DNA of 64,000 nucleotides from Flagellimonas maritima (GCF_003269425.1 NZ_CP030104.1:1545501-1609500); one strand, 5' to 3'. Shown: positions 15,401 to 24,706, counted from the first letter of the stretch. Notes: generated by a model from the sequence alone, not told the origin. Program-made: numbers and translations.

Positions 15401-17406
15401 CAAATTTTAGGCTACAAGGCTTTTTGAGTTTGTTGAATCCAGACGAAGCATTGGCTTCGGGCAAGGTAAATGGTGATTTTGTTATAGAAAATCCTTTTGG
15501 GGCCACGGGAATTCTGGCGGACTTTGAAATTGATAATTTGAATGTCTTGGAAAATCCTTTGGGCAACCTCACTTTAGATGCAAAATCATTGGATATCAAC
15601 TCTTATGATTTTAACCTTGCGATTGATGGGGAAAATGTGGATTTAGACTTGACAGGAGATTATACCGCTGCCAAAACGGGGGCCAAGCTAAATCTAGATT
15701 TGAATCTTGACAAACTTGGCATGTCCACTATTCAAGAATTTTCAAATGGAGCCATAAAAGAATCAAGCGGATATATTTCCGGGAATTTCGATGTGTCGGG
15801 AACCACCAAAAATCCTGAGTACGAAGGGGAACTAAAATTTAACCAATCTAGGTTTAAAGTCTCAAAATTCAATTCCCTTTTTAAAATATCCAATGAATCC
15901 ATTTCACTGGACAATAAAGGCATTTATCTAAAATCTTTTGAAATTGCTGATGCCAACAATAATACCTTCAGCATGGACGGAAAGATAAACACAGAGGAAA
16001 TTATCAATCCAACATTCGATCTTAAATTAGTTGCCGAACAATTCATGTTATTGAATTCTACCAAAGAGGACAATGAACTATTTTATGGAATAGCCAGTTT
16101 TGATGCCGATGTAACTGTAAAAGGAGATATACAATTACCAAAGGTAGAAGGGAGATTGCGAATCCGTAAAATTACCGATATAACTTATGTTGTTCCAGAA
16201 TCACAATTGGATGTTGAAGAGAGGGATGGTGTTGTGATTTTTGTGAATCGAGAGAATCCAGATGCGATTCTAACACGCAATGACCAAGAAGAAAACGTTC
16301 CTGAGCTCTTTGAAGGAACCGATTTAGAGGCAATTTTAGAAATAGCCGATGATGCGGTCTTTAAAATTATTATTGATGAAAAGACAGGGGATAATTTACA
16401 GGTGTCCGGTGATGCAGAATTAAACCTGAATATAGATCCCAATGGAAGAATCAACCTTTCCGGACGTTACGAACTTAAGGACGGTCATTATGAAACCAGC
16501 CTTTACAACCTTGTAAATAGAAGGTTTGAAATCAATCCAGGCAGTACCGTTACATGGCAAGGCGAACCCACAAACGCAAAACTTGACGTTACTGCGATCT
16601 ACTCTGTTGAAACCTCTGCATCACCTTTAATGACATCCGTTACCTCTGGACAAGATCCCAGCGTAGTAGGAAAGTTTAGGCAAGTATTGCCATTTTTCGT
16701 CTATTTAAATGTAGAGGGAGAACTTTTACAACCTAAATTGTCTTTTAGATTGGATATGCCAGAAGATTCCCAAGGAGCTATTGGAGGAGCTGTTTATGGG
16801 AAGGTACAGCAATTGAATTCCCAAGAATCAGAACTTAATAAACAGGTTTTCTCACTATTGGCCTTAAACCGTTTTTTTCCAAATTCAGGCAGTGATGGGA
16901 GTAGTGGTGGTACCGCAGCAATTGCCAGAAACAATGTAAACAAAGTATTATCTGGAGAACTTAATGCCTTCTCTGATAAGATTTTTGGCAAGAGCGGATT
17001 TGAACTTGACTTTGATCTTGACAGTTTTACCGACTATCAAGGTGAAACTCCACAAGATAGAACCCAACTGAACATAAATGCCAAAAAAAGATTGTTCAAT
17101 GATAGATTGATTGTTACCGCGGGTAGCGCTGTTGATGTTGAAGGGAGTGCCCAAGCCGGACAATCGGAAACACCAATTATCGGGAATGTGAGCTTGGAAT
17201 ACCTTTTGACTAAAAACGGAATTTATCGTTTGCGGGGATTCCGAAAGAACGAATACCAAAATATTATTGACGGACAACTTTTTATAACAGGAATTGCACT
17301 CATATTTAATAAAGAATTCAATAGGTTTAGTGAACTTTTCAACCCTTTGAAGAACTCCCGGGAAAAAAGTGCGGATAAGAAGGATGATAAAAAAGAAAAG
17401 GAATAA
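12412..17406 (+). CDS. tamB: Translocation/assembly module protein TamB (DUF490)
   Basis: The protein has 1664 residues, a usual length for Bacteroidota TamB. A basic N-terminus and one membrane anchor (about 13-33) are followed by a very long repetitive beta-helical AsmA/TamB region and the conserved C-terminal DUF490 block (about 1290-1640). The protein bridges inner and outer membranes and, with TamA/TamL, supports barrel assembly or phospholipid transport. The start is GTG at 12412, chosen because the anchor follows at once (MAKKNKKYKWLRRMARIFLV). The tamL start lies 7 bp after the stop. The C-terminus is lysine/aspartate-rich. Confidence 0.92.
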   Translation: MAKKNKKYKWLRRMARIFLVVLIFFFCLVLFIRSPWGQEIIVDKVVNYVSDKTNTKVEIDRLFITFSGNIFLEGLYLEDLQGDTLIYSKALEANLPISPILFKNEINLKSLEWDGLRANIERGKNTEKFNFNFLLEAFAPSDSTTTSQSKPMSFDIGTLDFSNFNIKYNDQFLGLQSKLKLGGFYLSMDSFNLENMRFKATEFQLEDSQISHTQYKVLPVPEDTTEVALPYFELEDLRISKVKAQYSSAPDDIETSVKIGDFQLEDPKIDLAKNDFKVDELALIDSNVFLKITESKNSVSDSLQKPNSTSFIWPDFKIGANEITMENNIFDYRLGNSQRKTGEFNPNAILVSNLDLQASDLVYRPKKAELQLNAFSFREKSGFRTRNLSFKASVDNKASYLRNLNLQTNNSSITGKLSLNYISVDEFLENPQTTKVSLSFPNISLALQDAYYFQPDLANNMYIEKASEDKITGHLKADGTLADIEMPLLNLEWGNTTSLVASGQLKNVTKPDSLLFDLDTIQIVSTKKDIAKFISENQLGISLPETVNINANIRGSLENILADASLKTPDGSAQIEGNYVNKNQIAFDVNLTTNNIRLDKLLKNEQLGGISFNMQAAAKGTSLNTLDAELQSEFSQLEFKGYDFSGLSLNGKIVDGNGDINFSFKDENLNFKAKSFVELDSVDTKINLNLDVIGADLYELGLTRENIKTGLNLRAEFNGDTEDFSINSSISEAIAVYEGNQYQVGDIDLRANIDKITTEVDIKSTFLEGSLESNTSPKGLNEALKKQLQNYFLETSSQNAVTDTVKLKVKALLRPEPILTDVFFRDIERLDSISIDADFDGKNKTLYAELHMPSATYAGSSIDSLNVLIKGNATDLAFSAGISKLEYNPIKIKQTYFEGNLKNKKLLLDFISFDDQEKLAHIAAEMVLAKDTVNLKIDPEELILNKKDWAIPLNNQISIAKGFLEFQNFNLSRNAQQLTINNLAEESGKERIGIDFSNFRLQGFLSLLNPDEALASGKVNGDFVIENPFGATGILADFEIDNLNVLENPLGNLTLDAKSLDINSYDFNLAIDGENVDLDLTGDYTAAKTGAKLNLDLNLDKLGMSTIQEFSNGAIKESSGYISGNFDVSGTTKNPEYEGELKFNQSRFKVSKFNSLFKISNESISLDNKGIYLKSFEIADANNNTFSMDGKINTEEIINPTFDLKLVAEQFMLLNSTKEDNELFYGIASFDADVTVKGDIQLPKVEGRLRIRKITDITYVVPESQLDVEERDGVVIFVNRENPDAILTRNDQEENVPELFEGTDLEAILEIADDAVFKIIIDEKTGDNLQVSGDAELNLNIDPNGRINLSGRYELKDGHYETSLYNLVNRRFEINPGSTVTWQGEPTNAKLDVTAIYSVETSASPLMTSVTSGQDPSVVGKFRQVLPFFVYLNVEGELLQPKLSFRLDMPEDSQGAIGGAVYGKVQQLNSQESELNKQVFSLLALNRFFPNSGSDGSSGGTAAIARNNVNKVLSGELNAFSDKIFGKSGFELDFDLDSFTDYQGETPQDRTQLNINAKKRLFNDRLIVTAGSAVDVEGSAQAGQSETPIIGNVSLEYLLTKNGIYRLRGFRKNEYQNIIDGQLFITGIALIFNKEFNRFSELFNPLKNSREKSADKKDDKKEKE

Positions 17407-17413
17407 TGTAGCT

Positions 17414-19726
17414 ATGTTGAAAAAAAGTCAAACATACTTTCTATTTGCCTTAGTTATGTCAATCGGGATTTATTCTTGTAGTGTACAAAAACTTATTCCC
17501 GAGTCCGAAGTTCTGTATACTGGTGCCGATTTAAAAACAGTTTCGGATACCAACATCAGAAATATAAAAAAGGTCAACGAAGAATTAAGCTTGATACTAA
17601 GGCCAAAACCGAATACAAAATTTTTGGGAATGCGATTGGGGCTATACTATCATTATAAAGCCCAAAAGGAAAATCCAGGCTTTATCAACAAATGGATGAA
17701 TAAAAAATTTGGGGAAGAGCCAGTATATCTTTCAGACGTGGACCCTTTGCGGGTAGAAACGTTAATGCGCAACCGTTTGGACAATCGTGGTTTCTTTTAC
17801 AGCAAAGTAACTTCAGAAATTGATAGTACCAGCAAATATGCAAGTATCGATTACACTGCATCTTTAGCAAGGCCCTATCTACTCGAAAAATTTAAGCTAG
17901 ATTCAGATTCTTTGCCCATCTATGACGACATTAAAACTACACTATCAAACACAGAAATAAAAGAAGGCAACAGATTTGATCTTGAATTGATGAAATTTGA
18001 ACGTGAGCGCATAGATGAACAGCTCAAACGTAAAGGATATTATAATTTCAATTCAGACTTTTTAATTTTTGAGGCAGATACGAATCAATACGACAATAAA
18101 AGATTTGATTTGTTTCTACGGCTAAAAAAGGATACTCCCAAAAAAGCCATTGTTCCCTATGTGATAGATTCCATAACCGTCTTCCCTAAATACTCCATAG
18201 AAAGCGATACGATACGCCCAAAAGCTACGTCGGTCAACGGAATCAATTTTGTTCAAGACGATGAATTTTTCAAACCAGAACGTTTGGAACCCTATATATT
18301 ATTTGAGAAAGGCCAAAAATATAATCCTGAGACCGCGCGACTGACCAGTAACCGATTGTCTTCTATTGGTAGCTATAAATATGTGAACATTAGATTTACT
18401 GAGCGTGATTCCATTACAGCAGATAGCATTTCTAGACTTAGCGCAGATATTTATTTATCACCGCTAACAAAACGGTCAATACGTACCGAGTTGCAGGCCG
18501 TTACCAAATCCAATGGTTTTACAGGACCTGGAATAGCCGTTACCTATAGCAATAGAAACCTTTTTCGTGGTGGAGAAACATTGAGTATTACAGGAAGTTT
18601 TGCTTATGAGACACAAATATCGGGTGGTGATAATAGAGGCTTGAGCAGTATTGCGGGCGGTCTTAGCACCCGTTTGACCATACCTAGATTGGTCCCCTTT
18701 TCACCAAGCAGATTTAAATATGCAGTACCAAAGACAAATATAGGTTTGGGTGCAGAAATACTGAACCGTAGTCAACTGTATACATTAACATCCTTTAATA
18801 CCTCTTTTGGCTATACTTGGAACGCAAACAGATTTGTTTACCACGAATTGAATCCTATCAGTATAAGCTATGTCAACCTTTTTGATACCACTGAAGAATT
18901 TGAAGAGATATTGGATGAAAATCCTGCACTCCGGAATAGCTTTGAGCAACAGTTCATTGCAGGTCTTAATTACACATTCACATATAATGAACTTGTAGAT
19001 GAGAATAAAGATTTGCCTATTTTTCTATCCACAAGTTTTGACATAGCTGGCAACGCGCTTAACCTGTTGAGCGGCGGTCAGGAAGAAATTTTTGGATTGG
19101 AGTATGCCCAGTACGTTAAAGCAGATATTGATTTTCGGTACTATTTTAAATTTGGAAGGGAACAGGCATTGGTCACAAGACTTTATGCAGGAATAGGTGT
19201 TCCCTACGGAAACTCGAACACTTTGCCTTTTGTGAAGCAATTTTTCGCTGGCGGGCCGTATAGCGTACGAGCCTTTAGAATACGTTCTTTGGGACCCGGT
19301 AGGTTCACATCGGAAAATGATGGTACTACATCATTTTTTGATCAATCAGGAAATCTTCGTCTAGAAGGAAATTTGGAATACCGATTCCCGATTTTTTCAT
19401 ATTTAAAAGGCGCTCTTTTTGCTGATGCGGGAAATGTTTGGTTGACATATGATCCAGAAGTATCCGAAGATGAATCCGAAGAGGGCATCGCATTCAATGA
19501 AAGGTTGCGTACAGAAGGTAAATTTGGAAAGGATTGGGCCAAAGAATTGGGAATCGGTGTAGGTTTTGGACTAAGAGTGGATATTCAAAGTTTTGTTATC
19601 CGACTGGATTTAGCATCACCACTTCAAACACCTTTTTTACCCGAAGGGCAGCGCACAAGAATTCCATTCTTTGACGGGGGGAGCAACAATCTTGTTCTTA
19701 ATTTTGCTATTGGATACCCTTTTTAA
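17414..19726 (+). CDS. tamL: TamA/BamA-family outer-membrane protein with lipoprotein signal (TamL-like)
   Basis: The protein has 770 residues from the ATG at 17414, which gives a lipoprotein signal (MLKKSQTYFLFALVMSIGIY then SC); the frame stays open upstream but only inside tamB. POTRA-like segments span about 30-350 and a 16-stranded Omp85 barrel about 370-770, with the L6-type motif VRAFRIRSLGPG and a C-terminal FAIGYPF strand. Lipidated TamA homologues (TamL) are characteristic of Bacteroidota. It probably forms the TAM complex with the TamB encoded 7 bp upstream. The last 4 bp overlap the convergent uspA-like gene. Confidence 0.88.
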   Translation: MLKKSQTYFLFALVMSIGIYSCSVQKLIPESEVLYTGADLKTVSDTNIRNIKKVNEELSLILRPKPNTKFLGMRLGLYYHYKAQKENPGFINKWMNKKFGEEPVYLSDVDPLRVETLMRNRLDNRGFFYSKVTSEIDSTSKYASIDYTASLARPYLLEKFKLDSDSLPIYDDIKTTLSNTEIKEGNRFDLELMKFERERIDEQLKRKGYYNFNSDFLIFEADTNQYDNKRFDLFLRLKKDTPKKAIVPYVIDSITVFPKYSIESDTIRPKATSVNGINFVQDDEFFKPERLEPYILFEKGQKYNPETARLTSNRLSSIGSYKYVNIRFTERDSITADSISRLSADIYLSPLTKRSIRTELQAVTKSNGFTGPGIAVTYSNRNLFRGGETLSITGSFAYETQISGGDNRGLSSIAGGLSTRLTIPRLVPFSPSRFKYAVPKTNIGLGAEILNRSQLYTLTSFNTSFGYTWNANRFVYHELNPISISYVNLFDTTEEFEEILDENPALRNSFEQQFIAGLNYTFTYNELVDENKDLPIFLSTSFDIAGNALNLLSGGQEEIFGLEYAQYVKADIDFRYYFKFGREQALVTRLYAGIGVPYGNSNTLPFVKQFFAGGPYSVRAFRIRSLGPGRFTSENDGTTSFFDQSGNLRLEGNLEYRFPIFSYLKGALFADAGNVWLTYDPEVSEDESEEGIAFNERLRTEGKFGKDWAKELGIGVGFGLRVDIQSFVIRLDLASPLQTPFLPEGQRTRIPFFDGGSNNLVLNFAIGYPF

Positions 19727-20520
19727 TCCTTTTTCACACTTAGGATCAGTACCGGTATCGGTACAAAGAACTCTGATTTAAGTACGGTATTCTTCTCCCA
19801 TAACTTTTTAAAGAAACCTCGTTTTCTTCTGAATACACAAAGTAAATCGGGGTTTTGGGACTGAAAATGTTCCAGTACACCTAAATATGTATTGGCATGT
19901 GAGGTCATGGTCAAATTTTGGCTTAGGTCAAGAAGCGCGGTATTGACCTGTAGGTCTTCCTCAGAATAACCAGGTCGTTTGACCAAGAGTAGATTTATAC
20001 TAGCTCTAAATTTATCCTTGATTGCTATTAGTGGATTCAGGGTTCTACTCCTCTTGACAATTCCAGAACCAAAAGCAGTCATTATTTTCTTTATAGGCTT
20101 AAATTCCGTTCCCTTGGGAACGATTAAGGTAGGAATATTGGTTTGTTTTACTATTCTACCTGTGGTATTGCCCAAATAAAGCTCCTCCTCTATTGCATTG
20201 CTTCTTGGAGCTATAATAATCAGATCTATGCCCTCCGCCTTATTGATTTCTTTAAGGCCGTCTATGATATCACCATTATAGGTGGCTATTTTCAACTCTA
20301 CGTTATTAGTGTTGACTTTATCTATAACCTCCCTTAACTGTTCTTTACTGCTCTTGGCCACCTTTTCTTTAACGTTCGCCAAACTCCCCGTTCCAGATGT
20401 AACAGTAAATACATCCATCACAAAAACCTTCGCTCCAAAGTTTGAGGCAAAGTTTATTGCATATTGAAGCGTATCCGATGAATTGGGGGAGGTTCCTATA
20501 GGTACCAGTATATTATTCAT
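19723..20520 (-). CDS. Universal stress protein (UspA family), two-domain
   Basis: The protein has 265 residues. Residues 1-143 form a UspA domain: ILVPIGTSPNSSDTLQYA at the start and the nucleotide-binding end LGNTTGRIVKQTNIPTLIVP. Residues 145-265 form a more divergent second copy without an obvious ATP motif. It is cytoplasmic, usually induced by stress or energy limitation. It is convergent with tamL (4-bp overlap) and divergent from the GNAT gene across 53 bp. Confidence 0.85.
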   Translation of the reverse strand: MNNILVPIGTSPNSSDTLQYAINFASNFGAKVFVMDVFTVTSGTGSLANVKEKVAKSSKEQLREVIDKVNTNNVELKIATYNGDIIDGLKEINKAEGIDLIIIAPRSNAIEEELYLGNTTGRIVKQTNIPTLIVPKGTEFKPIKKIMTAFGSGIVKRSRTLNPLIAIKDKFRASINLLLVKRPGYSEEDLQVNTALLDLSQNLTMTSHANTYLGVLEHFQSQNPDLLCVFRRKRGFFKKLWEKNTVLKSEFFVPIPVLILSVKKD

Positions 20521-20573
20521 TGTATGGTGGTTATGATTATAGCTTAAATTTACGATTTAATTAAAACGAATCC

Positions 20574-21074
20574 ATGATAAGACATGCAAAGATATCTGAA
20601 ATTAAGGATATATTGAATCTAGCAAAGGTATGTGCCGAAAAAATGATAGCCAATGGAATTTATCAATGGAACGAACATTATCCCACCAAAAGCATATTTC
20701 TAAATGATATTGAAAGAAACGAACTCTACGTAAAAGAATACGATAAGAGAATAATAGGTACCATTGTTGTTTCTACATATATGGATAAAGAATATGTCCC
20801 TGTACAATGGTTGACCCCAAATGGTAAAAGTACTTACATTCACCGTTTAAGTGTCCATCCAAGTTTTCAAGGTCAAGGATTTGCCCAAGAAATGATGAGC
20901 TTTGCAGAAGAATATTCCAATCGTAAAAATTTTAAATCCGTTCGTTTGGATACATTTTCACAAAATAAAAGAAACCAGCAATTTTATGAAAAGAGAGGCT
21001 ACGTAAGATTGGGGGATATTTTCTTTCCAAAACAAAGTACCCATCCTTTTCACTGTTATGAATTAGTGCTGTAA
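20574..21074 (+). CDS. GNAT-family N-acetyltransferase
   Basis: The protein has 166 residues. The acetyl-CoA site is clear: IHRLSVHPSFQGQGFAQEMM (motif A, QGQGFA) followed by SVRLDTFSQNKRNQQFYEKR and GYVRLGD, the classic C-terminal GNAT blocks. The substrate may be a small molecule or protein N-terminus. It is followed after 12 bp by the MATE gene, so the two may be co-transcribed. Confidence 0.9.
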   Translation: MIRHAKISEIKDILNLAKVCAEKMIANGIYQWNEHYPTKSIFLNDIERNELYVKEYDKRIIGTIVVSTYMDKEYVPVQWLTPNGKSTYIHRLSVHPSFQGQGFAQEMMSFAEEYSNRKNFKSVRLDTFSQNKRNQQFYEKRGYVRLGDIFFPKQSTHPFHCYELVL

Positions 21075-21086
21075 CTTGCGGCAATC

Positions 21087-22421
21087 TTGAAAACAGCAGT
21101 CAATTTTAGAACCATAAACCAACTGGCAATTCCTGCAACTATTTCTGGAATCGCCGAACCCATACTTTCCATTACCGATACCGCAATTGTAGGGAATATC
21201 CCTGTTGATGGACTGGAATCACTGGCTGCGGCAGGAATCGTAGGTTCTTTCTTGTCCATGCTCATTTGGGTACTGGGACAGACACGAAGCGCCATTTCAG
21301 CCATAATATCTCAATATCTTGGTGCAGGAAAACTGGACCAAGTCAGGGATTTGCCGGCCCAGGCCATATTTTTAAATATTCTTTTGAGCATTGTACTGCT
21401 TCTATCTACAATTTTTGTTGTGGAAGAGATTTTTAGTTTATTTGAGGCAACGGGCAAAATATTGGAATACTGTGTTTCATATTACTCCATACGTGTTTGG
21501 GGATTTCCACTCACATTGTTCACCTTTGCGGTCTTCGGAATATTTAGAGGTCTCCAGAACACTTACTATCCAATGATAATTGCCCTGATCGGAGCGGTGC
21601 TGAATATTATTTTGGATTTTATTTTTGTTTACGGTATAGAAGATATTGTTCCGGCAATGTATTTGGAAGGAGCCGCGTGGGCCAGTTTAATTTCCCAAGC
21701 TGTTATGGCCGTTTTGGTGTTCATCCTACTGATAAAAAAAACCAAGATAAGCTTACGGTTGATTTTTCCGTTCAATAAAGAGATAAAACGCCTTATTATA
21801 ATGAGTTTGAATCTGTTTGTTAGGGCTTTGGCACTGAACACGGCACTTATTTTAGCTGTTCGTGAAGCAACGGCACTTGGTGACAAATACATTGGCGCAC
21901 ATACCATTGCCATAAACCTTTGGCTGTTCGCAGCATTTTTTATAGATGGTTATGGTGCTGCAGGTAACAGTATGGGCGGAAAATTGTTAGGTGCTAAAAA
22001 CTATAAAGGTCTCTGGAAACTTGCCAAAAAGATCATTACCTATGGTTTATTGATAAGTCTGCTCTTAATGTTGGCAGGATTTATTTTTTATAGACCTATC
22101 GGGCATATTTTTTCAAACGAACCGATTGTGCTCGAAACATTTTATGGTATCTTTTTTATAGTGATTCTGGGACTGCCCATGAATACCCTGGCCTTTGTTT
22201 TTGATGGACTCTTTAAAGGCTTGGGTGAAATGAAATACCTCAGAAACGTATTGCTTTCTGCCACATTTCTTGGATTTGTTCCTGCCCTTTACTTGGGTAA
22301 ATATTTGGGATGGGGCTTCTACGCCATTTGGATAGCTTTTGTAGTTTGGATGGCCATTCGCGGATTTTCATTGGTGTGGAAGTTTAGAAAGAAGTTTAAG
22401 CCGTTATTGGGAAATATGTAA
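21087..22421 (+). CDS. MATE-family efflux transporter (DinF-like)
   Basis: The protein has 444 residues and 12 predicted membrane helices. The N-terminus QLAIPATISGIAEPILSITD with DTAIVGNIPVDGLE is the MATE signature, and the second half repeats it (MSLNLFVRALALNTALILAV). It should export drugs or metabolites by Na+ or H+ antiport across the inner membrane. The start is TTG at 21087: the first in-frame ATG is far inside the conserved first helix. It lies 12 bp after the GNAT gene. Confidence 0.9.
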   Translation: MKTAVNFRTINQLAIPATISGIAEPILSITDTAIVGNIPVDGLESLAAAGIVGSFLSMLIWVLGQTRSAISAIISQYLGAGKLDQVRDLPAQAIFLNILLSIVLLLSTIFVVEEIFSLFEATGKILEYCVSYYSIRVWGFPLTLFTFAVFGIFRGLQNTYYPMIIALIGAVLNIILDFIFVYGIEDIVPAMYLEGAAWASLISQAVMAVLVFILLIKKTKISLRLIFPFNKEIKRLIIMSLNLFVRALALNTALILAVREATALGDKYIGAHTIAINLWLFAAFFIDGYGAAGNSMGGKLLGAKNYKGLWKLAKKIITYGLLISLLLMLAGFIFYRPIGHIFSNEPIVLETFYGIFFIVILGLPMNTLAFVFDGLFKGLGEMKYLRNVLLSATFLGFVPALYLGKYLGWGFYAIWIAFVVWMAIRGFSLVWKFRKKFKPLLGNM

Positions 22422-22433
22422 TTTTGGATGAAT

Positions 22434-22549
22434 GTTCAGAGTTCAGGGTTCAGAGTTCAGAAATGTACGAATCCAATTAACAAAACCAACAACGAACAAC
22501 CAACATCTGTCATCTGTCATCTGTCATCTGTCATCTGTCATCTGTCATC
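22434..22549 (+). repeat. Two 7-bp tandem arrays
   Basis: GTTCAGA/GTTCAGG occurs four times in a row at 22434-22461, and CATCTGT occurs six times plus a partial unit at 22504-22549. They fill most of the 152-bp gap between the MATE and enoyl-CoA hydratase genes. Both have a 7-bp period. They are probably slippage-prone microsatellites. Confidence 0.85.
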
Positions 22550-22573
22550 AATTAACCAATAATAAAAATAAGT

Positions 22574-23341
22574 ATGTCAACGACCCGACCCAACGGAAGC
22601 CTCTATACAAAAATTGAAAATCGAATAGCCACTGTTGAGTTTGGGCATCCTGCCAGTAATTCCTTTGTTTCTGAACTACTGGAGCGACTGTCGAACGAAT
22701 TCAGAAAACTTTCGGACCACAAGGATGTATCCGTTATCGTTTTGAAGTCCGAGGGGGACCGAGCATTTTGTGCAGGAGCATCATTTGATGAATTGGTAGC
22801 CATTTCAAATCTAGAAGAAGGAAAGGCATTCTTTAGTGGTTTCGCCAATGTAATCAATGCCATGCGAGCGTGTCGCAAACCTATTGTTGGTCGTATACAG
22901 GGGAAAACAGTAGGCGGTGGCGTGGGCCTGGCCGCTACCTGCGATTATGTATTCGCCACAGAAGCGGCATCTATTAAGCTTTCTGAAATTTCCATAGGAA
23001 TTGCGCCATTGGTCATCGCTCCCGCAGTAGAACGAAAGCTGGGCAAATCTGGCTTGGCAGAACTTTCATTATATCCAACTGAATGGAAAAATGCATATTG
23101 GGCCAAAGAAAAAGGATTGTTTTCCAAAGTCTATGATTCTATTGCAGAAATGGACAAAGAGTTGGATTTCCATACACAAAAACTGGCTTCCTATAATCCA
23201 GAAGCTTTGGTGAAAATGAAGCAGATTCTCTGGGAAGGCACAGAACATTGGGACGATTTGCTACTTGAAAGAGCGGAAGCTTCGGGAAAATTGGCACTCT
23301 CCCCAAATACTAAAAAAGCATTGGCGAAGTTTAAGAAATAG
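22574..23341 (+). CDS. Enoyl-CoA hydratase/isomerase family protein
   Basis: The protein has 255 residues, the usual crotonase length. Both oxyanion-hole segments are present: AFCAGASFDEL (about 65-75) and GKTVGGGVGLAATCDYV (about 110-126). E140-type position in ISEISIGIAP lies where a catalytic acid is often found. It would hydrate or isomerise a CoA-linked substrate; methylglutaconyl-CoA or enoyl-CoA hydratase are both plausible. The start ATG follows the 7-bp repeat array. Confidence 0.85.
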   Translation: MSTTRPNGSLYTKIENRIATVEFGHPASNSFVSELLERLSNEFRKLSDHKDVSVIVLKSEGDRAFCAGASFDELVAISNLEEGKAFFSGFANVINAMRACRKPIVGRIQGKTVGGGVGLAATCDYVFATEAASIKLSEISIGIAPLVIAPAVERKLGKSGLAELSLYPTEWKNAYWAKEKGLFSKVYDSIAEMDKELDFHTQKLASYNPEALVKMKQILWEGTEHWDDLLLERAEASGKLALSPNTKKALAKFKK

Positions 23342-23342
23342 T

Positions 23343-23456
23343 ATGGATATTCTTTCTTTCTTAAATAGTGATGTTATATTGCCATTGGTCGCGTTCACGG
23401 CAATCGTTATTTATTTGGTGACTCGATTTCGAAATAGAAAAAAATTTAAAAGATAG
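23343..23456 (+). CDS. Small single-pass membrane protein (37 residues)
   Basis: ATG at 23343 to TAG at 23456, 1 bp after the hydratase stop and 6 bp before the DUF3592 gene. The peptide has one hydrophobic helix (ILPLVAFTAIVIYLV) and a basic tail (RFRNRKKFKR), consistent with an inner-membrane microprotein with cytoplasmic C-terminus. Tight spacing on both sides supports a real gene. No family recognised. Confidence 0.55.
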   Translation: MDILSFLNSDVILPLVAFTAIVIYLVTRFRNRKKFKR

Positions 23457-23462
23457 CCGAAT

Positions 23463-23891
23463 ATGGCCACAAACAAATATAGCATGTGGTTAATAATATA
23501 CAGTATGTTTTTTGGTTTAGGGTTGGTGTTGCTCTATTTTTCGATACAGCAATATCAAAAAACCCAAAATTTAATATTGGATGGGATAAAGACCACCGCC
23601 ATAGTTTCAGATGTGTTGACAAAACATGGCAGTGATGGTAATACGTATACCCCAATCTTTGAATTCAAGGACAGAAAAAATAAGTTAATGTTCTACAAAA
23701 GTCCAATAAGCTCCAATCCACCAGCGTACAAACGCGGTGAAAAGGTAAAGATCATTTATGACAAAACTGATAGTTCAACTGTTAAGACCATCTCATTTTG
23801 GGGACTTTACAGAACAAGTGTTATTTTGTTAATGGTAGCTGCGCCACTATTGATCATTGGTTCTTGCTATTTGTTGTACACCCTAAGGTAG
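23463..23891 (+). CDS. DUF3592 membrane protein
   Basis: The protein has 142 residues. Two membrane helices (about 8-28 and 115-138) flank a soluble beta-rich domain (TPIFEFKDRKNK; YKRGEKVKIIYDKTDSST), the organisation of DUF3592 proteins. The function is unknown. It follows the 37-residue membrane protein by 6 bp. Confidence 0.8.
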   Translation: MATNKYSMWLIIYSMFFGLGLVLLYFSIQQYQKTQNLILDGIKTTAIVSDVLTKHGSDGNTYTPIFEFKDRKNKLMFYKSPISSNPPAYKRGEKVKIIYDKTDSSTVKTISFWGLYRTSVILLMVAAPLLIIGSCYLLYTLR

Positions 23892-23938
23892 GTTCATCAC
23901 ACAAATGCGTAACGGTTAATGATTATCTTTAAACACTC

Positions 23939-24706
23939 ATGAAAAACATCATTTTACCAAAAGACAAAAAAATTTATTTTGCAAGTGACAATCATTTGGG
24001 TGCGCCCACTTCAAAAGAAAGCCTACCTCGTGAAAAGAAATTTGTGGCTTGGTTGGATTCCATTAAGCACGATGCTGCCGTAATCTTTTTAATGGGGGAT
24101 TTGTTCGATTTTTGGTTTGAATACAAAACCGTTGTTCCCAAAGGATTTACCCGAACATTGGGGAAGCTGGCCGAACTCACGGATTCTGGTATTGAAATCA
24201 ATTATTTTGTTGGGAATCATGATTTGTGGATGGATGGTTATTTTGAAGAGGAACTGAATATACCCGTTTACCATAAACCACAACAGTATCTAATTAATAA
24301 TACTTCTTTTTTTGTTGGTCATGGTGATGGTTTGGGACCTTACGACAAGGGCTTTAAATGTATGAAAAAAGTGTTTACCAATCCTGTTGCCAAGTGGTTT
24401 TTTAGATGGTTGCATCCTGATTTGGGAGTTCGTTTGGCACAACATCTATCTGTAAACAACCGAATCATCTCAGGTGAGGCAGATGCTACTTTTCTTGGTG
24501 AAGACAAAGAATGGTTGATTCTATATTCCAAACGAAAACTGGAAAGCCAACATTATGATCACTTTATTTTCGGGCACCGCCACCTTCCCCTGGAAATTCA
24601 ACTCAATGAAAAATCAAAGTATACCAATCTTGGCGATTGGATTTCCTATTTTACCTACGCTGTTTTTGATGGGGAAAAATTATCGCTTGAAAAATTGGAA
24701 GACTAG
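23939..24706 (+). CDS. lpxH: Metallophosphoesterase, UDP-2,3-diacylglucosamine diphosphatase-like
   Basis: The protein has 255 residues. Calcineurin-type motifs appear in order: SDNHLGAP (16-23), GDLFDFWFE, GNHDLWMDG, FVGHGDGLGP and FGHRHLP. The FDFWFEY and CMKKVF...HPDLG context matches LpxH, which cleaves UDP-2,3-diacylglucosamine to lipid X in lipid A synthesis at the inner membrane. Other phosphoesterases share the fold, so the symbol is probable, not certain. It overlaps the convergent MFS gene by 4 bp. Confidence 0.75.
   Translation: MKNIILPKDKKIYFASDNHLGAPTSKESLPREKKFVAWLDSIKHDAAVIFLMGDLFDFWFEYKTVVPKGFTRTLGKLAELTDSGIEINYFVGNHDLWMDGYFEEELNIPVYHKPQQYLINNTSFFVGHGDGLGPYDKGFKCMKKVFTNPVAKWFFRWLHPDLGVRLAQHLSVNNRIISGEADATFLGEDKEWLILYSKRKLESQHYDHFIFGHRHLPLEIQLNEKSKYTNLGDWISYFTYAVFDGEKLSLEKLED

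Noticed and set aside
22434..22549. Possible CRISPR array
   Set aside because: The repeat units are 7 bp and directly contiguous with no spacers.
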